This document shows, piece after piece, positions 54,798 through 64,000 of a stretch of DNA of 64,000 bases. A program made the position numbers and the translations under genes. The notes under the pieces are model-generated. The model was not told where the DNA came from and made no database searches. It was given only the letters and a program-made list of their open reading frames with translations. The DNA lies in assembly GCA_963682175.1 (NCBI GenBank), contig OY821786.1:31861501-31925500 (forward strand), read 5' to 3'. Every line of letters begins with the position of its first letter. Positions within the stretch are counted from its first letter, which is position 1. The stretch comes from Triglochin maritima. Its lineage: Eukaryota; Streptophyta; Magnoliopsida; Alismatales; Juncaginaceae.

Positions 54798-55184
54798 GTG
54801 TATTCACTTGGTAGTACGACCCTTAAGTGTCCTTTCTGTGACTCTAGGGATCACAGTGGCCAATTATACAACTATGGGGGCAGAAGGAAGCTCCTGGAGA
54901 CATACAGTCCAAGCTCTCTTCCCAATGTTCATGCGTTTGTTTGGATGAGACAAGTTTATACGATATGTTCCTTTTTTTTGTTTTTGAAATATACTATTAG
55001 AGTAGATGCAAAGGAAATCAAGATAAGCCCACCAACCACAGTATGGCTTTTCCAAAAGGAGCTCTATGTTGCGAAGGTTGAAGGTTCCGAAGTAGTAAAA
55101 AGGCTTGCCGAATGTCTAAACAAGGCTATTCTAAACAGTCCCAAAACTGCTTCAAGAACCACCGAAGTATCCGGGTCTATGCAG
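54798..55184 (+). CDS. exon-like blocks of an unrecognised protein
   Basis: The frame reads LKCPFCDSRDHSGQLYNYGG (a CxxC pair), then SPSSLPNVHAFVWMRQ. A hydrophobic, possibly intronic stretch follows (54955-55000), then ISPPTTVWLFQKELYVAKVE and GSEVVKRLAECLNKAILNSP up to an ATGCAG|GTGGAT donor-like site at about 55184. The codon use looks coding, but I recognise no family. It may be part of a host gene or a captured fragment just upstream of the copia element. Confidence 0.25.
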
Positions 55185-55259
55185 GTGGATTGTCTTATTA
55201 ATTGTGTTGTATGCACGAGGATTGTCATTAATTGTCTTAGGTGTATAACAAAAATTTAA

Positions 55260-55600
55260 AAATATTATGTTATTTAGATTTAAAATAGTTAAATATTATG
55301 TTATATTGATATTTTTAATTTTAATGTACATTTTAATTCATAAATATCAAATAAAAAAACAATTTATTATCCAATAAAAATGTAGTCTGTGTGAAAAAAT
55401 AACTTATGGTTTAGATCCGTCCGGTCCCTTGGATTGGGCGATTTTTTTAATGTGTTTTGTTTTTGATTTATTGTTTTAAAAAGTATTTAAAGTCGTTATT
55501 TTTTTTTGAAATTATGTTTTTTATTTATTTATATTTTAAAAATTATTCCCTAATTTATATTTTATTTGTTTATATTTCCTAATTCATCGTTTGTGGATGG
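55260..55600. other. AT-rich spacer
   Basis: Only T/A-rich low-complexity sequence, no gene. Confidence 0.5.
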
Positions 55601-56089
55601 TGTGAAGCTTACGTAAGCTCGATAAAGTCTCGTGACATGTTCGTCCTCAGTATGTTTCGAATCGTTTCTTCGTCCTCAGATTGTTGTCCTTCGAACCAAG
55701 GAGTGGTGTCCATTCCACTAGGCTGTGAAGGAAAGGGGACAATCAGTTATTTGATGTTCTGGGAGACATTTCCATGATAGCTTTCTGGGAGACATTTTCT
55801 GTATGTAAGATGATGTAAAGGGATTCTTAGTTAATCAAAAGGAGAGTTTCCCTAATTGGTATTCGATAATGGTTCTGAAGCATACTAGTTCAGAATCATT
55901 AATGTTTGTTCCGTCCACAGGCATTACTTCGAGAAATTTATTTTGAGTCTCAATAAGGCTTCAATTATAACCAACGTCATTTTGATGTTTAGGATGTTTT
56001 GAGTGTTTGTGTTCACATGTTTGGTTCTGAAGCATTCAATATTTGCCTCAGATTAAGATCATCACAGGCACAACCCAACCGAAGAAGAT

Positions 56090-56753
56090 AGGTGACTTAA
56101 CGGGGATCGATCCACCACTTGTACAAGGAGACAAATCCCACGTCAAGGCTCATCACAACTCTTCTGAACGGAAATGACTATTTGTCATGGGCAAGATCTG
56201 TGACGTTGTAATTAAGCGGCAAAGGCAAACGGGGTTCGCAACTGGCACCACAAAAAAACAAACAGAAGCAAACAAAGTCAAAGGTTGGCACTGACCACCT
56301 CGTGATGTCGTGGATGCTTAATGCAAATGGAAACTCAGAGCGCAGAACTCTTCGTGTTCTGCAATTCATCATCGGAGATCTGGTCGGGCGTGCAAGAGTT
56401 GTTTGGCAAACAACAAAACTACGCACACATATTCTACCTTAAGCAAGAAATTTCGCAAATCAAGCAAGACGGAGGAAACATAACTAAGTATCTCTGAAAG
56501 TTAAAGAAACAATGAGACGAACTGGGGTCTATCTTCTTCAAACCACCGACTAAAAAATCATCCAAGAAAGAACCGAAAAAGACCGAGTATACTAGTTCCT
56601 GGACGGCCTTGACCCAACCTTAGAACCGGTTCGAGCTCAGATCCTGCTCAGCCCCGATCTACCGCCGCTAGCAAGTATAGTATCAATGGTACACGAGGAA
56701 ACCCGACGTCAGAGCATGCACTCAAGAACCGTGACCACAGGACAAGGCCAAGC
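56090..56753 (+). pseudogene. copia gag, first part (broken)
   Basis: In two frames the translation gives LITTLLNGNDYLSWARSVTL, FATGTTKK and DHLVMSWMLNANGNSE, the gag (UBN2/Retrotran_gag-type) motif series: nucleotide-binding-like tryptophan, the LSGK.K.GF.TGT block and the .SWM.N. block. Frameshifts and stops break it. It ends at the 5-bp duplication CAAGC where the solo LTR enters. The gag protein would form the particle core. Confidence 0.7.
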
Positions 56754-57364
56754 TGTAAAGACCCTAACTTGTTTAGGGATTAATGATGTTTAGGTGGAGT
56801 TGATGATGGAGTTTCCTTGGGAATTGGAGAGAGGAGGGGTGATGTGAAGAGGGATGGGCTAGAGGTATGTGTGAATAGTGGGTGCATGGTGTAGGTGATG
56901 GTGTGGAGTGGTGAAGTGAAGGGTGAGGTGATGGTGGATGTGATGTGAGATAAGGTGGAAACGTGATGGAGAGTATGGGTTGAGAGAAGGAAGTATGGGT
57001 TGGATGTTGGTGGAGTGTTATAAGAAGGGAAGCAACCATCTTTTCTTCTTCTCCTCCTTCCATCACCATTTTCCCTTCTCATTTGTCTAATAACCAGTGG
57101 TGCTGTCGGAGGCGTCAAAGGTGGAGTTTGCATCAACGACATGAGGAGGAGCAAGATGCGGTGCAGAGAACGTGACCAACGAGGAGGCGGAGCTCCGACG
57201 TTCATCGTCGTTCTCGCGAGAAAGGTATGCCAAGTTCTTGCATTAGAGGCCTATTGTGATCACCCACGTTGGGGGATGTTTTGGTGGGTCGCGGGAGGTA
57301 GGAGACCTCGCCGGCGACGTGGTTGGGCGTCGAAACCTCGGCTGACGCGAGGTTGAAGACGACC

Positions 57365-57410
57365 AACGGTCGACCGGTCCCTTCGGGCGGTCGACCGAAT
57401 GTACTGTTTT
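57365..57410 (+). repeat. CGGTCGACCG palindromes in LTR Y, left of the insert
   Basis: ACGGTCGACCGGTCC and GGCGGTCGACCGAATG lie 20 bp apart, before the LTR-X insertion. They belong to family Y, not X, so both LTR families carry the motif. Confidence 0.85.
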
Positions 57411-57439
57411 ACCCGACTTTAACCTTCACCGGTCGGACG

Positions 57440-58953
57440 TGTAGGATCGTGTGGGTCTATGGGTCCACAAACTAATCACGATTAAGCCCTAATTAACTAC
57501 TTGGTTGATTGATCAAAGAATTGCAGCGGAAATTAAAAACAAATCAAACACAAGTAGGAAAGCAATGCAAACCACACAAGAAGACACCGGATTTACAGAG
57601 GTTCGGCCGCGCCTACATCCTCTCTTGCAAGCCCCTCTCGAATCCCCGTTCGAGCTCCTCTTGCGTCTTCACTATGCCTCCCCGTTCCGGGACGGGAGCA
57701 ACGCCTTTTACAAGTCTTCAAGCTCGCGAACAACCCTCGCCGAGCTTCGCACCACCTCTCACAAACCGAGAGATTCACTTCGGGCTTTCACCGAAGTCCT
57801 TGCTTCCTTTTACAACAATTGAGAACTTGAGTGGAACAACACTCTCTAAACTTTGAGCACACTTGAGTAGGATGAAGAAATGATCACTAAGTGTGGAAGG
57901 TTTGTAGCTTTGAGTGTTTTGGATTCTCTCTAAAGTTTGGGACAAGTTTGTAGTGGGAGAGTTGTGTTAAAATGTGTTTTACAACTCCTTATATAGGCAT
58001 TAGAGAGAATAGAGTCGTTGGGATTGATTGGGTATGAGTTGATGTGTGATTACACAAAACAGAAAGTTCAGAACCCAATTCTGGCTGAATTCGGTCGACC
58101 GAAACGGGAAGAGCGGTCGACCGGTTGGCAGTTTTGCACAAGATTCGGTCGACCGGTTAAGCAACGGTCAACCGCCCAACTCTACGACTTAGGTTCACTT
58201 AAGTCATCGGTCGAACACAAGATAGGGTTCGGTCGACCGATTTAGTCCAGACACTTTTGGGGTGACAAACAAATGTGTGAACGGTCGACCGAAACTGGTT
58301 TTGGCGGTCGACCGAATATGGACAGGCATTTTGGGTTTGTCAAGAGATGAACCAACGGTCGACCGATCGTGGTCCTCGGTCGACCGATACAAGAAATACA
58401 TTTGGGGTATTTATGGTTTAATACGAATACGACCGTTGGGTAGATACGACAAAAGTAACGGTCGGGAAAATATGATCTGACGGTCGACCGAAAGGTAAAA
58501 CACGGTCGACCGAATAAGGGCAGTGAAAACACAAACAGGAGACATGATCACTCGGTCGACCGAACGGCATGTTGCGGTCGACCGAATGTTGGCAGACTTT
58601 TGTAGTTCAGGTTTTGGTGTTTTCCGGTTTAAGTTTGGGTGATCTATTGAAGTCCAAATTATGTGAAATTTCGTGTGTGACTTCTATAGGGAACCTAGTG
58701 TGTGATTAAGTTGATTTTAGCTCAAGTATGCTCAATTACACTTTGTTCCTAAGACTCAAAAGAAATCAAGATTACATGTCTTCGATTTAGCTTTAATTAC
58801 ATGTCTTGACTTCATTTCCATTTTTCTTGAGTCTTGATCACCTGTAGAGGTTAGCACAATACAATATATATGCAATGCATAGTGTGTGCTACTCTAATTA
58901 AGATTCGGTTGATTAAATCATCAAAACATAAGATTAAGGCCAAAAAGCCAACA
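57440..58953 (-). mobile_element. solo LTR family X, copy c, 1514 bp, nested in LTR Y
   Basis: The ends are TGTAGGATCGTG and AAAAAGCCAACA (read on the minus strand TGTTGGCTTTTT...CACGATCCTACA). They are flanked exactly by GGACG (57435-57439 and 58954-58958). It contains the promoter-like TATATAGGCATTAGAGAG segment and a 16-member palindrome cluster at 58085-58595. It is the best-preserved copy of the family, so it is probably the youngest insertion among the three. Confidence 0.9.
58085..58595 (-). repeat. cluster of about 16 CGGTCGACCG palindromes (copy c)
   Basis: Most members are perfect CGGTCGACCG with A/T flanks completing TTCGGTCGACCGAA. The spacing is irregular, about 20-50 bp. The sequence between them is not repeated. 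Confidence 0.9.
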
Positions 58954-58959
58954 GGACGA

Positions 58960-59375
58960 TGCCTTGTGGCGGTCGACCGGTAGTGCTTATTTGCTGGTGA
59001 GTTGGGACTACCTGTTGTGTTTCGGTCGACCAAAGTCTTGTGTTCGGTCGACCGGAACTTAAGTGTACTGGATTTTATTGCATGCTTGTTTGACCGATTG
59101 TTGGTTGCGTTCGACCGTTTATGACATAAAAATGCTAGGTTGACCCTGTAGGATTTCGGTCGACCGGGACCCCTGAGTCGGTCGACCGATAGATCCGATT
59201 TTGATGTTGACCAGACTCCGGATTTTGACCTCGTTCGGTCGACCGGTTTTAGACCTTTGTTCGACCGTTGGGGATTGTGTTTTGAGCGCTGCAATAGACT
59301 GTTTTAGGAGTACGGTCGATCGATTCCTTTCTGGAACCGGTCGACCGAATCACCTCTTCCGGTCGACCGTTTGGG
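58960..59375 (+). repeat. CGGTCGACCG palindromes in LTR Y, right of the insert
   Basis: About ten copies, including GGCGGTCGACCGGTAG, TTCGGTCGACCGGGAC and decayed forms such as TTTGTTCGACCGTTGG and ACGGTCGATCGATTCC. They form the second half of the family Y cluster. Confidence 0.85.
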
Positions 59376-60214
59376 CCCAGGATAGAATTCCGGGTTCCTT
59401 TTTGAATGCCAACTTTGTCCACGGAAACCCGTGTCCTTGCCTTGTGCGTGAACGGGGAGGTGACGGTGGGCGCGTTCCGCGTGCCTGCCCAGGGATCGCC
59501 GTGTGGAAAAGTGTGGGTGTTCGGGACGCGTCACCTCCATGTATGGATCGTGACAAATCTAGTGGATCGTTTGACTCGCGTTAGAGTAGTAGCCTGAGGG
59601 ATTGCGGATCCCATTGCTTCAGCAACACGCAACTGCCGACGGGTGCAGTGACTACCGGCCGATGGCTACGGAGGTCCAGAGAGGTACCGGCCTATTGTTG
59701 GCGACGGAGGTCGCGACCCTACTCGTATGTAGCCGGAGTTGGTGTTGCACGTGAAGCTCGTTGACCTTGTGGACTTCGGTTCAGATCTGTCGATTGTCTG
59801 GCCTTTGTGTGGCAGATATGTTCGACTGGCCTTGATGACAGTGATTGCAGGTGTCGTGCGGCCTGTGAGGCGGCGGTAGGGCCCCTGTGCGGTCTATGTG
59901 GCGGCAGGGAGGATCGCGCGTGGCCTGTGTGGTTGCGGCGATGGACTGCCGATGATGTGTTCCGGCAGGTAGCTCGATTGGGCACCTATCGAGTGATATC
60001 CCGTGCGGTCTGTGTGGCGGCGGTGGATGGACCGACCTGAGCGACGGCTCCGTTGGTGTGGTGGTGGACCACGATGTTTTCAGATCTGATTCTACCTGCG
60101 CGGAAGTGCGAACGCCTCCTCACCGATCCCTTGGCTCGTGTAGTCGCGTGTGGGGATGTGTTGCATACTGTCCGTTAGACCGTATGTGCCTACGGTAGGT
60201 CTCTACGGAGACCC

Positions 60215-60400
60215 GTTGTTTGGACCGTGCGGCCTGTGTGGCGGCGGTGATGTTTGACCGTGTGGCCTGTGTGGTCTCGATGGTTGTTTGACCGTGCGGC
60301 CTGTGTGGCGACGGCGATGTTTGACCGTGGGGCCTGTGTGGCAGCGGTGGCGATTGTAGACCGCGGGGGATGTGTGTCAGCGGGAACGATTGCGGGACGG
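60215..60400 (+). repeat. GC-rich minisatellite in LTR Y
   Basis: About four units of the type TTGACCGTGCGGCCTGTGTG followed by GCGACGGCGATG, with looser relatives from 59840. It opens spurious reading frames on both strands. Confidence 0.75.
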
Positions 60401-60874
60401 ATGTCCGGTTTGGCCCTTGGTGGCAATGTTGTTTTACTGCTTTGTATTTCATGTCATGCTATACTAGTATGTTAGGGCATATAGGTGAGCTTGTCATACG
60501 GGGTTTCCTGATGGAAACTCAGGCATTGTTGTTGCATCTTTTTCAGGACCGCGTTAGGTTCCGGCGGGTGGTAACCGAGGGAGATTGCACGTTGGGACTG
60601 GATCCTGTCGTCTACCTACTTTAGGTTGTCGTGATTACATGTACCTTGTGTTTTGTGTTATGATGTAATCACTCTTTTGATAAACTCGTATTGTATTATG
60701 GTGCACCAGACTTATTTATGTATTTCTTTCAGTAATGTCCCCACTCTTGATGGCTGTGTCCACGTGTTTCTCTTAATTTAAAAAGTTTAAATTTTCCGCT
60801 GTTCGGGGACGTTACACAAGCTTTTGCCGCAAACCGGTCGTACCCAGGGAAACCACGAGGACGGGGGAAGGAAC

Positions 60875-60882
60875 CTGCCACC
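60875..60882. repeat. 8-bp target duplication of the MITE, left copy
   Basis: CTGCCACC is repeated exactly at 61306-61313. Confidence 0.85.
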
Positions 60883-61305
60883 TATGGTTGTAAACGGGGC
60901 GGGTAATACTCGTATACCCAGTCACCCACCCCGGACGGGTACAAAAATCCATACCCGTTTAAAAATTCAAACCCGTATACATGTACCCGTTTACCCGGTT
61001 AATAAACGGGTCGGGTACGGGTATACACATTACCCGTATACCCGTTAAGATATATTATATTTTTTATATAATATTTTTTAATAGTTTTATATATTTTATA
61101 TGTTATATATTAATATATAATATATATTATATATTATATTTTTATATATTATACCCGTTTACTCGCCCCGTACCCGCTAACTTAACAGGTACGGGTCGGG
61201 TACGGGTATATATGTTTTTTGCCGGATATATACCCACACCCGTACCCGCTAATTTTGCCGGGTACGAGTACGGGTAGGGGCATACCCGACCCGTTTACAC
61301 CCCTA
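60883..61305. mobile_element. hAT-type MITE, 423 bp, in copia gag
   Basis: The inverted ends are TATGGTTGTAAACGGGGCGG and (inverted) TAGGGGTGTAAACGGGTCGG. The flanks are a perfect 8-bp duplication (CTGCCACC). The interior is full of TACCCGT / ACGGGTA words around an AT-only core. Removing it with one duplication keeps the gag frame open across the junction. Confidence 0.9.
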
Positions 61306-61474
61306 CTGCCACCAAGTGCGACCACTGCAACAAGCTAGGACACACAAAGGATGGTTGTTGGTGGCTTCGTCCACATCTCAGACCGCCACCTCGTGAACGA
61401 GGGGACCAGAAACAAGGAAGAAGGGAAAGAACCCGTCTGACAAAATTCTCTATAAAATCGTTCCCTTATCTAAT

Positions 61475-62530
61475 TTGAATTCTAGTCAATGTGATGTTTG
61501 TCGTTTCTCTAAACAAACTAGACTGCCTTTTTATTCTTCTATTAGTAAGATGGATGAACCTTTTAATTTGATTCATTCTGACGTATGGGGTCCTGCACCC
61601 GTTGACTCTTATAATGGTTTTAAATATTATGTTACATTTATAGATGATTTTTCTCGCCCTACCTGGATTTACTTAACTCTAAGTCAGAGGTTTTTTCAAA
61701 ATTTAAAGAATTTGTTGTGTTTGTAGAAAATCATTTTGGAAAAACAATCAAAATCATTAGAACTGATAATGGGACAGAGTATATAAATAAGTACTTTTCT
61801 GATTTTCTCAAAGAAAAATGCATTCTTCATCAAACAACTTGTGTTTATACCCCCGAGCAAAATGGAGTTGCTGAAAGGAAAAACAAACATCTCCTTGAAG
61901 TAACTCGCTCCCTGTTATTTCAAAATAAGGTTCCTAAGACATATTGATATGATGCTATGCTTACTGCCACTTATCTTATAAATAGAATTCTCAGCGTTGT
62001 CTTTAGACTACAAAAGCCCTCTGGAACTCTCAAGGAAGAAAAAAATAAACCTTGATCATCTAAGGGTTTTTGGGTGCACTGCTTTTGTCCACATTCAAAG
62101 AATCGACAAACTCGATAAAAATGTTGTAAAAACTGTCTTCCTTGGTTATTCCACGCTAAAAGAAGGATATAAATGCTATGATCCTATAAACCACAAACTT
62201 TATATTTCTAGAAATGTAACCTTTATGGAACAAAAATCCTTCTTTCAAAATATCGGTGAAAAAGTCGATCATAGTGATTTTGTACTTCCCAATATTAATA
62301 TCATGGAGGAAAACTGTGCTCCTTATAATGACTCGAGACAACTCGAGAATGTAAGACGGAATTCAGGGGGAGTCCACGACAATCATGGAGAAAGAGGGCG
62401 CAGACAATCCACTCGACAAGCACAACCGCCCATCTGGTTACAAGACATTGTAACGAATCAGGTAACCTATCCCATTCAACACTTTGTGTCTTATGAGCAC
62501 ATATCTCCTAAACACAGATCCTTTTGAAGT
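61475..62530 (+). pseudogene. copia integrase (broken)
   Basis: QCDVCRFSKQTRLPF ends the zinc-binding region. LIHSDVWGPAP, IRTDNGTEYIN and QNGVAERKNK carry the D, D and E of the DD35E catalytic triad, so the core residues remain. A frameshift near 61715 and a stop in place of tryptophan near 61945 break the frame. The C-terminal LRVFGCTAFVH and VFLGYSTLKEGYKCYDP blocks are typical of copia. Its role would be insertion of cDNA into the genome. Confidence 0.88.
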
Positions 62531-63540
62531 GCCATCTCTAAGGAATCAGAACCTGTACATTTTAAAGATGCTTGCAAAAGCCCAGTTTGGGTCAAAGCCA
62601 TGCAAGAAGAAATAACTGCTCTCGAAAAAAACAATACATGGACACTTGTGACCACACCTAAAAATATAAAAACAGTAGGGGGTGCAAATGGATATACAAG
62701 ATCAAATATAACAGTAACGGTACGATAGAACGCTACAAGGCTAGATTAGTCGCTAAAGGATTTACACAAACCTATGGTATCGATTACAAAGAAACATTTG
62801 CTCTTGTTGCTAAAATGAACACTGTTAGAATTCTACTATCTATAGCAATAAATCAGGGATGAGATATGTATCAAATGGACGTCAAGAATGCCTTCCTCCA
62901 AGGAGATTTACAAGAAGACGTCTACATGACCCTACCACCCGGCTACAATGAAACAGGTACGCATGTCTGCAAACTCAACAAGGCCATCTATGGACTTAAA
63001 CAGTCTCCAAGAGCATGGTATGTTAAACTTAGTCACTCTCTTAGATCTTTTAACTTTGTCAAAAGTACTGCTGATTCTTCTGTGTTTATTAAAAAATTTG
63101 ATGACTCCACCACTATTGTTCTTGTTTATGTTGAAGATATCATAATCACTGGTAATAATTGCCACGACATACAACTTGTCAAAAACTATCTCAAAGAAAG
63201 CTTTGATATTAAAGATCTTGGCAAACTTAGGTGCTTGGTAATGAATTAACTCATTCTAGTAAAGGATTGTTTCTCTCACAACGCAAATACACACTTGACC
63301 TCTTAAATGAAACTGGGAAATTAGGTTGCAAACCAATTAATACCCCCATGGAAGCAAATAAAAAAATCAATTTTGATGAAGGAGAACCTCTCGAGGATAT
63401 TAGTCACTTCCAAAGATTAGTTGGGAAACTTATATACCTCACTGTAACTCGACCTGATATCACATATGTTGTTAGTGTGATAAGTCAGTTTATGCATGCA
63501 CCTCGAACCAGTCATCTGAACCTCATTAACTGAATCCTTC
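62531..63540 (+). pseudogene. copia reverse transcriptase (broken)
   Basis: [38 protein letters not shown] and KLNKAIYGLKQSPRAWY are diagnostic for copia RT. The active site reads YVEDIIITG where YVDD is expected, a loss of a catalytic aspartate. A stop (near 62861) replaces a tryptophan codon, and a frameshift lies near 63236. It is inactive. Confidence 0.88.
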
Positions 63541-64000
63541 GTTACTTGAAAGGATCCCCAGGTCAAGGGATTTGGATGAGAAAAAAACTCTTCTAACACT
63601 ATCATTGGTTATTCTGATGCAGATTGGGCTGATAGTAATGACCAGAAATCAACAATTGGCTATTGTACATTTTTGGGGGGAAATCTAGTCACATGACGCA
63701 GCGAAAAACAAAATATCGTTGCTCGCTCAAGTGTTGAAGCTGAATACATAGCCATGGCATCCACAACAATTGAACTCACATGGATCAAACAACTCCTACA
63801 TGACATGCACATTCAATGCACAACACCCATGAAAATGTACTGTGATAATAATGCTGCTAGGTACATCGCTTCTAATCCAGTATTTCACGAACGGACAAAG
63901 CATATTGAAGTCGATTGCCACTTCATTAGAGAGAAACTCCAAGCAGGGGAAATTATTACCCAATTTGTACACAGTTAAGACCAATTAGCTGACATCTTCA
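63541..64000 (+). pseudogene. copia RNase H (broken, runs to window end)
   Basis: The translation has WADSND, a SSVEAEYIAMASTTIELTW-like block (around 63735-63785), MKMYCDNNAARYIASNPVFH and the HIEVDCHFIREKL block, the conserved RNase H series of copia. A TAA at about 63976 interrupts the QFVHS.DQLADIF block close to the normal C-terminus. The 3' LTR would follow just outside the window. Confidence 0.85.

Larger units (their letters stand above)
56754..60816 (+). mobile_element. solo LTR family Y (Ty3/gypsy Tekay-like), 4063 bp with insert
   Basis: The ends are TGTAAAGACCC and GGGGACGTTACA (TG...CA), flanked exactly by CAAGC at 56749-56753 and 60817-60821. The 3' end AATTTTCCGCTGTTCGGGG resembles Tekay/Del LTR ends. 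Without the nested LTR-X (57440-58953 plus one 5-bp duplication) the LTR is about 2.5 kb. The GC-rich 3' half carries a GTGCGGCCTGTGTGGCGGCG-type minisatellite. No internal domain is present. Confidence 0.88.
60822..61474 (+). pseudogene. copia gag zinc knuckle and truncated GAG-pre-integrase
   Basis: After the solo LTR the gag frame resumes and, apart from the MITE at 60883-61305, runs into a CCHC zinc knuckle at 61317-61358 (CDHCNKLGHTKDGC). Soon after, the sequence jumps to GKNPSDKIL near 61425, which corresponds to the GHPS.KIL block of the GAG-pre-integrase region. The whole protease and the intervening linker are therefore deleted. Such an element could not process its polyprotein alone. 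Confidence 0.75.
55601..64000 (+). mobile_element. Ty1/copia retrotransposon, degenerate, multiply interrupted
   Basis: The gag begins near 56090 and pol runs to the window end, so the 3' LTR is outside. 55601-56089 is probably the 5' LTR and leader, but I could not fix its start. Three insertions split the element: a solo LTR at 56754-60816 (itself split at 57440-58953) and a hAT MITE at 60883-61305. The order gag, zinc knuckle, integrase, reverse transcriptase, RNase H is that of copia. Protease is missing and many stop codons are present. Confidence 0.85.

Noticed and set aside
33700..59375. Regularly recurring palindromes as a CRISPR array
   Set aside because: The repeats are 10-14 bp, irregularly spaced, inside LTRs of a plant nuclear genome, with no cas genes.
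59201..60624. Many ORFs over 60 codons on both strands
   Set aside because: They lie in the GC-rich minisatellite half of LTR Y, where stop codons are rare. No conserved domain is seen and frames overlap on both strands.

Overview
This is a piece of a plant (angiosperm) nuclear genome. The evidence is one gene with eleven coding exons and GT-AG introns encoding a plant LRR / EDR1-like / Raf-type kinase, a recognisable MIR167 hairpin, and a dense load of plant transposon families (hAT, MULE, CACTA, PIF/Harbinger, Ty1/copia, Ty3/gypsy-type LTRs, MITEs). Non-coding DNA is AT-rich while the first exon is GC-rich. The species cannot be told from the sequence.

Layout. 1-3117: an LTR end followed by a decayed hAT element carrying a MITE. 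3118-6584: mostly anonymous, with one unrecognised ORF. 6585-8880: one end of a CACTA element and a decayed Transposase_24-like gene. 9880-11033: exon-like minus-strand blocks of unknown identity, then a 2.5 kb non-autonomous hAT element (11034-13508) with a perfect 8-bp target duplication. 13809-14033: a hAT-type MITE just upstream of the one clear cellular gene. 14279-26347: that gene, spliced CDS 3036 nt (1011 codons plus stop), with a 5 kb first intron full of tandem repeats. 27413-33034: another hAT MITE and a nearly complete 4.5 kb hAT element with broken transposase and a nested LTR. 33337-38400: two copies of an LTR family packed with CGGTCGACCG-like palindromes, a Harbinger fragment and a large fold-back. 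39249-51410: hairpin-rich elements, a MULE encoding a transposase spliced in frame to an OTU-type cysteine protease domain, a second MULE fragment, and minisatellites. 52780-55260: a MIR167 gene with a TATA box, then unrecognised exon-like DNA. 55600-64000: a degenerate Ty1/copia element running off the window, its gag split by a 4 kb solo LTR (itself split by another solo LTR) and by a hAT MITE.

The cellular content is therefore two loci: the kinase gene (probably a cytosolic signalling protein) and MIR167, whose family silences auxin response factors ARF6/ARF8. The rest is a layered record of transposition, unusually easy to read because at least eight insertions keep target duplications. 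The most unusual features are the palindrome-studded LTR family, the hairpin array in the MULE first intron, and the MULE-OTU fusion.
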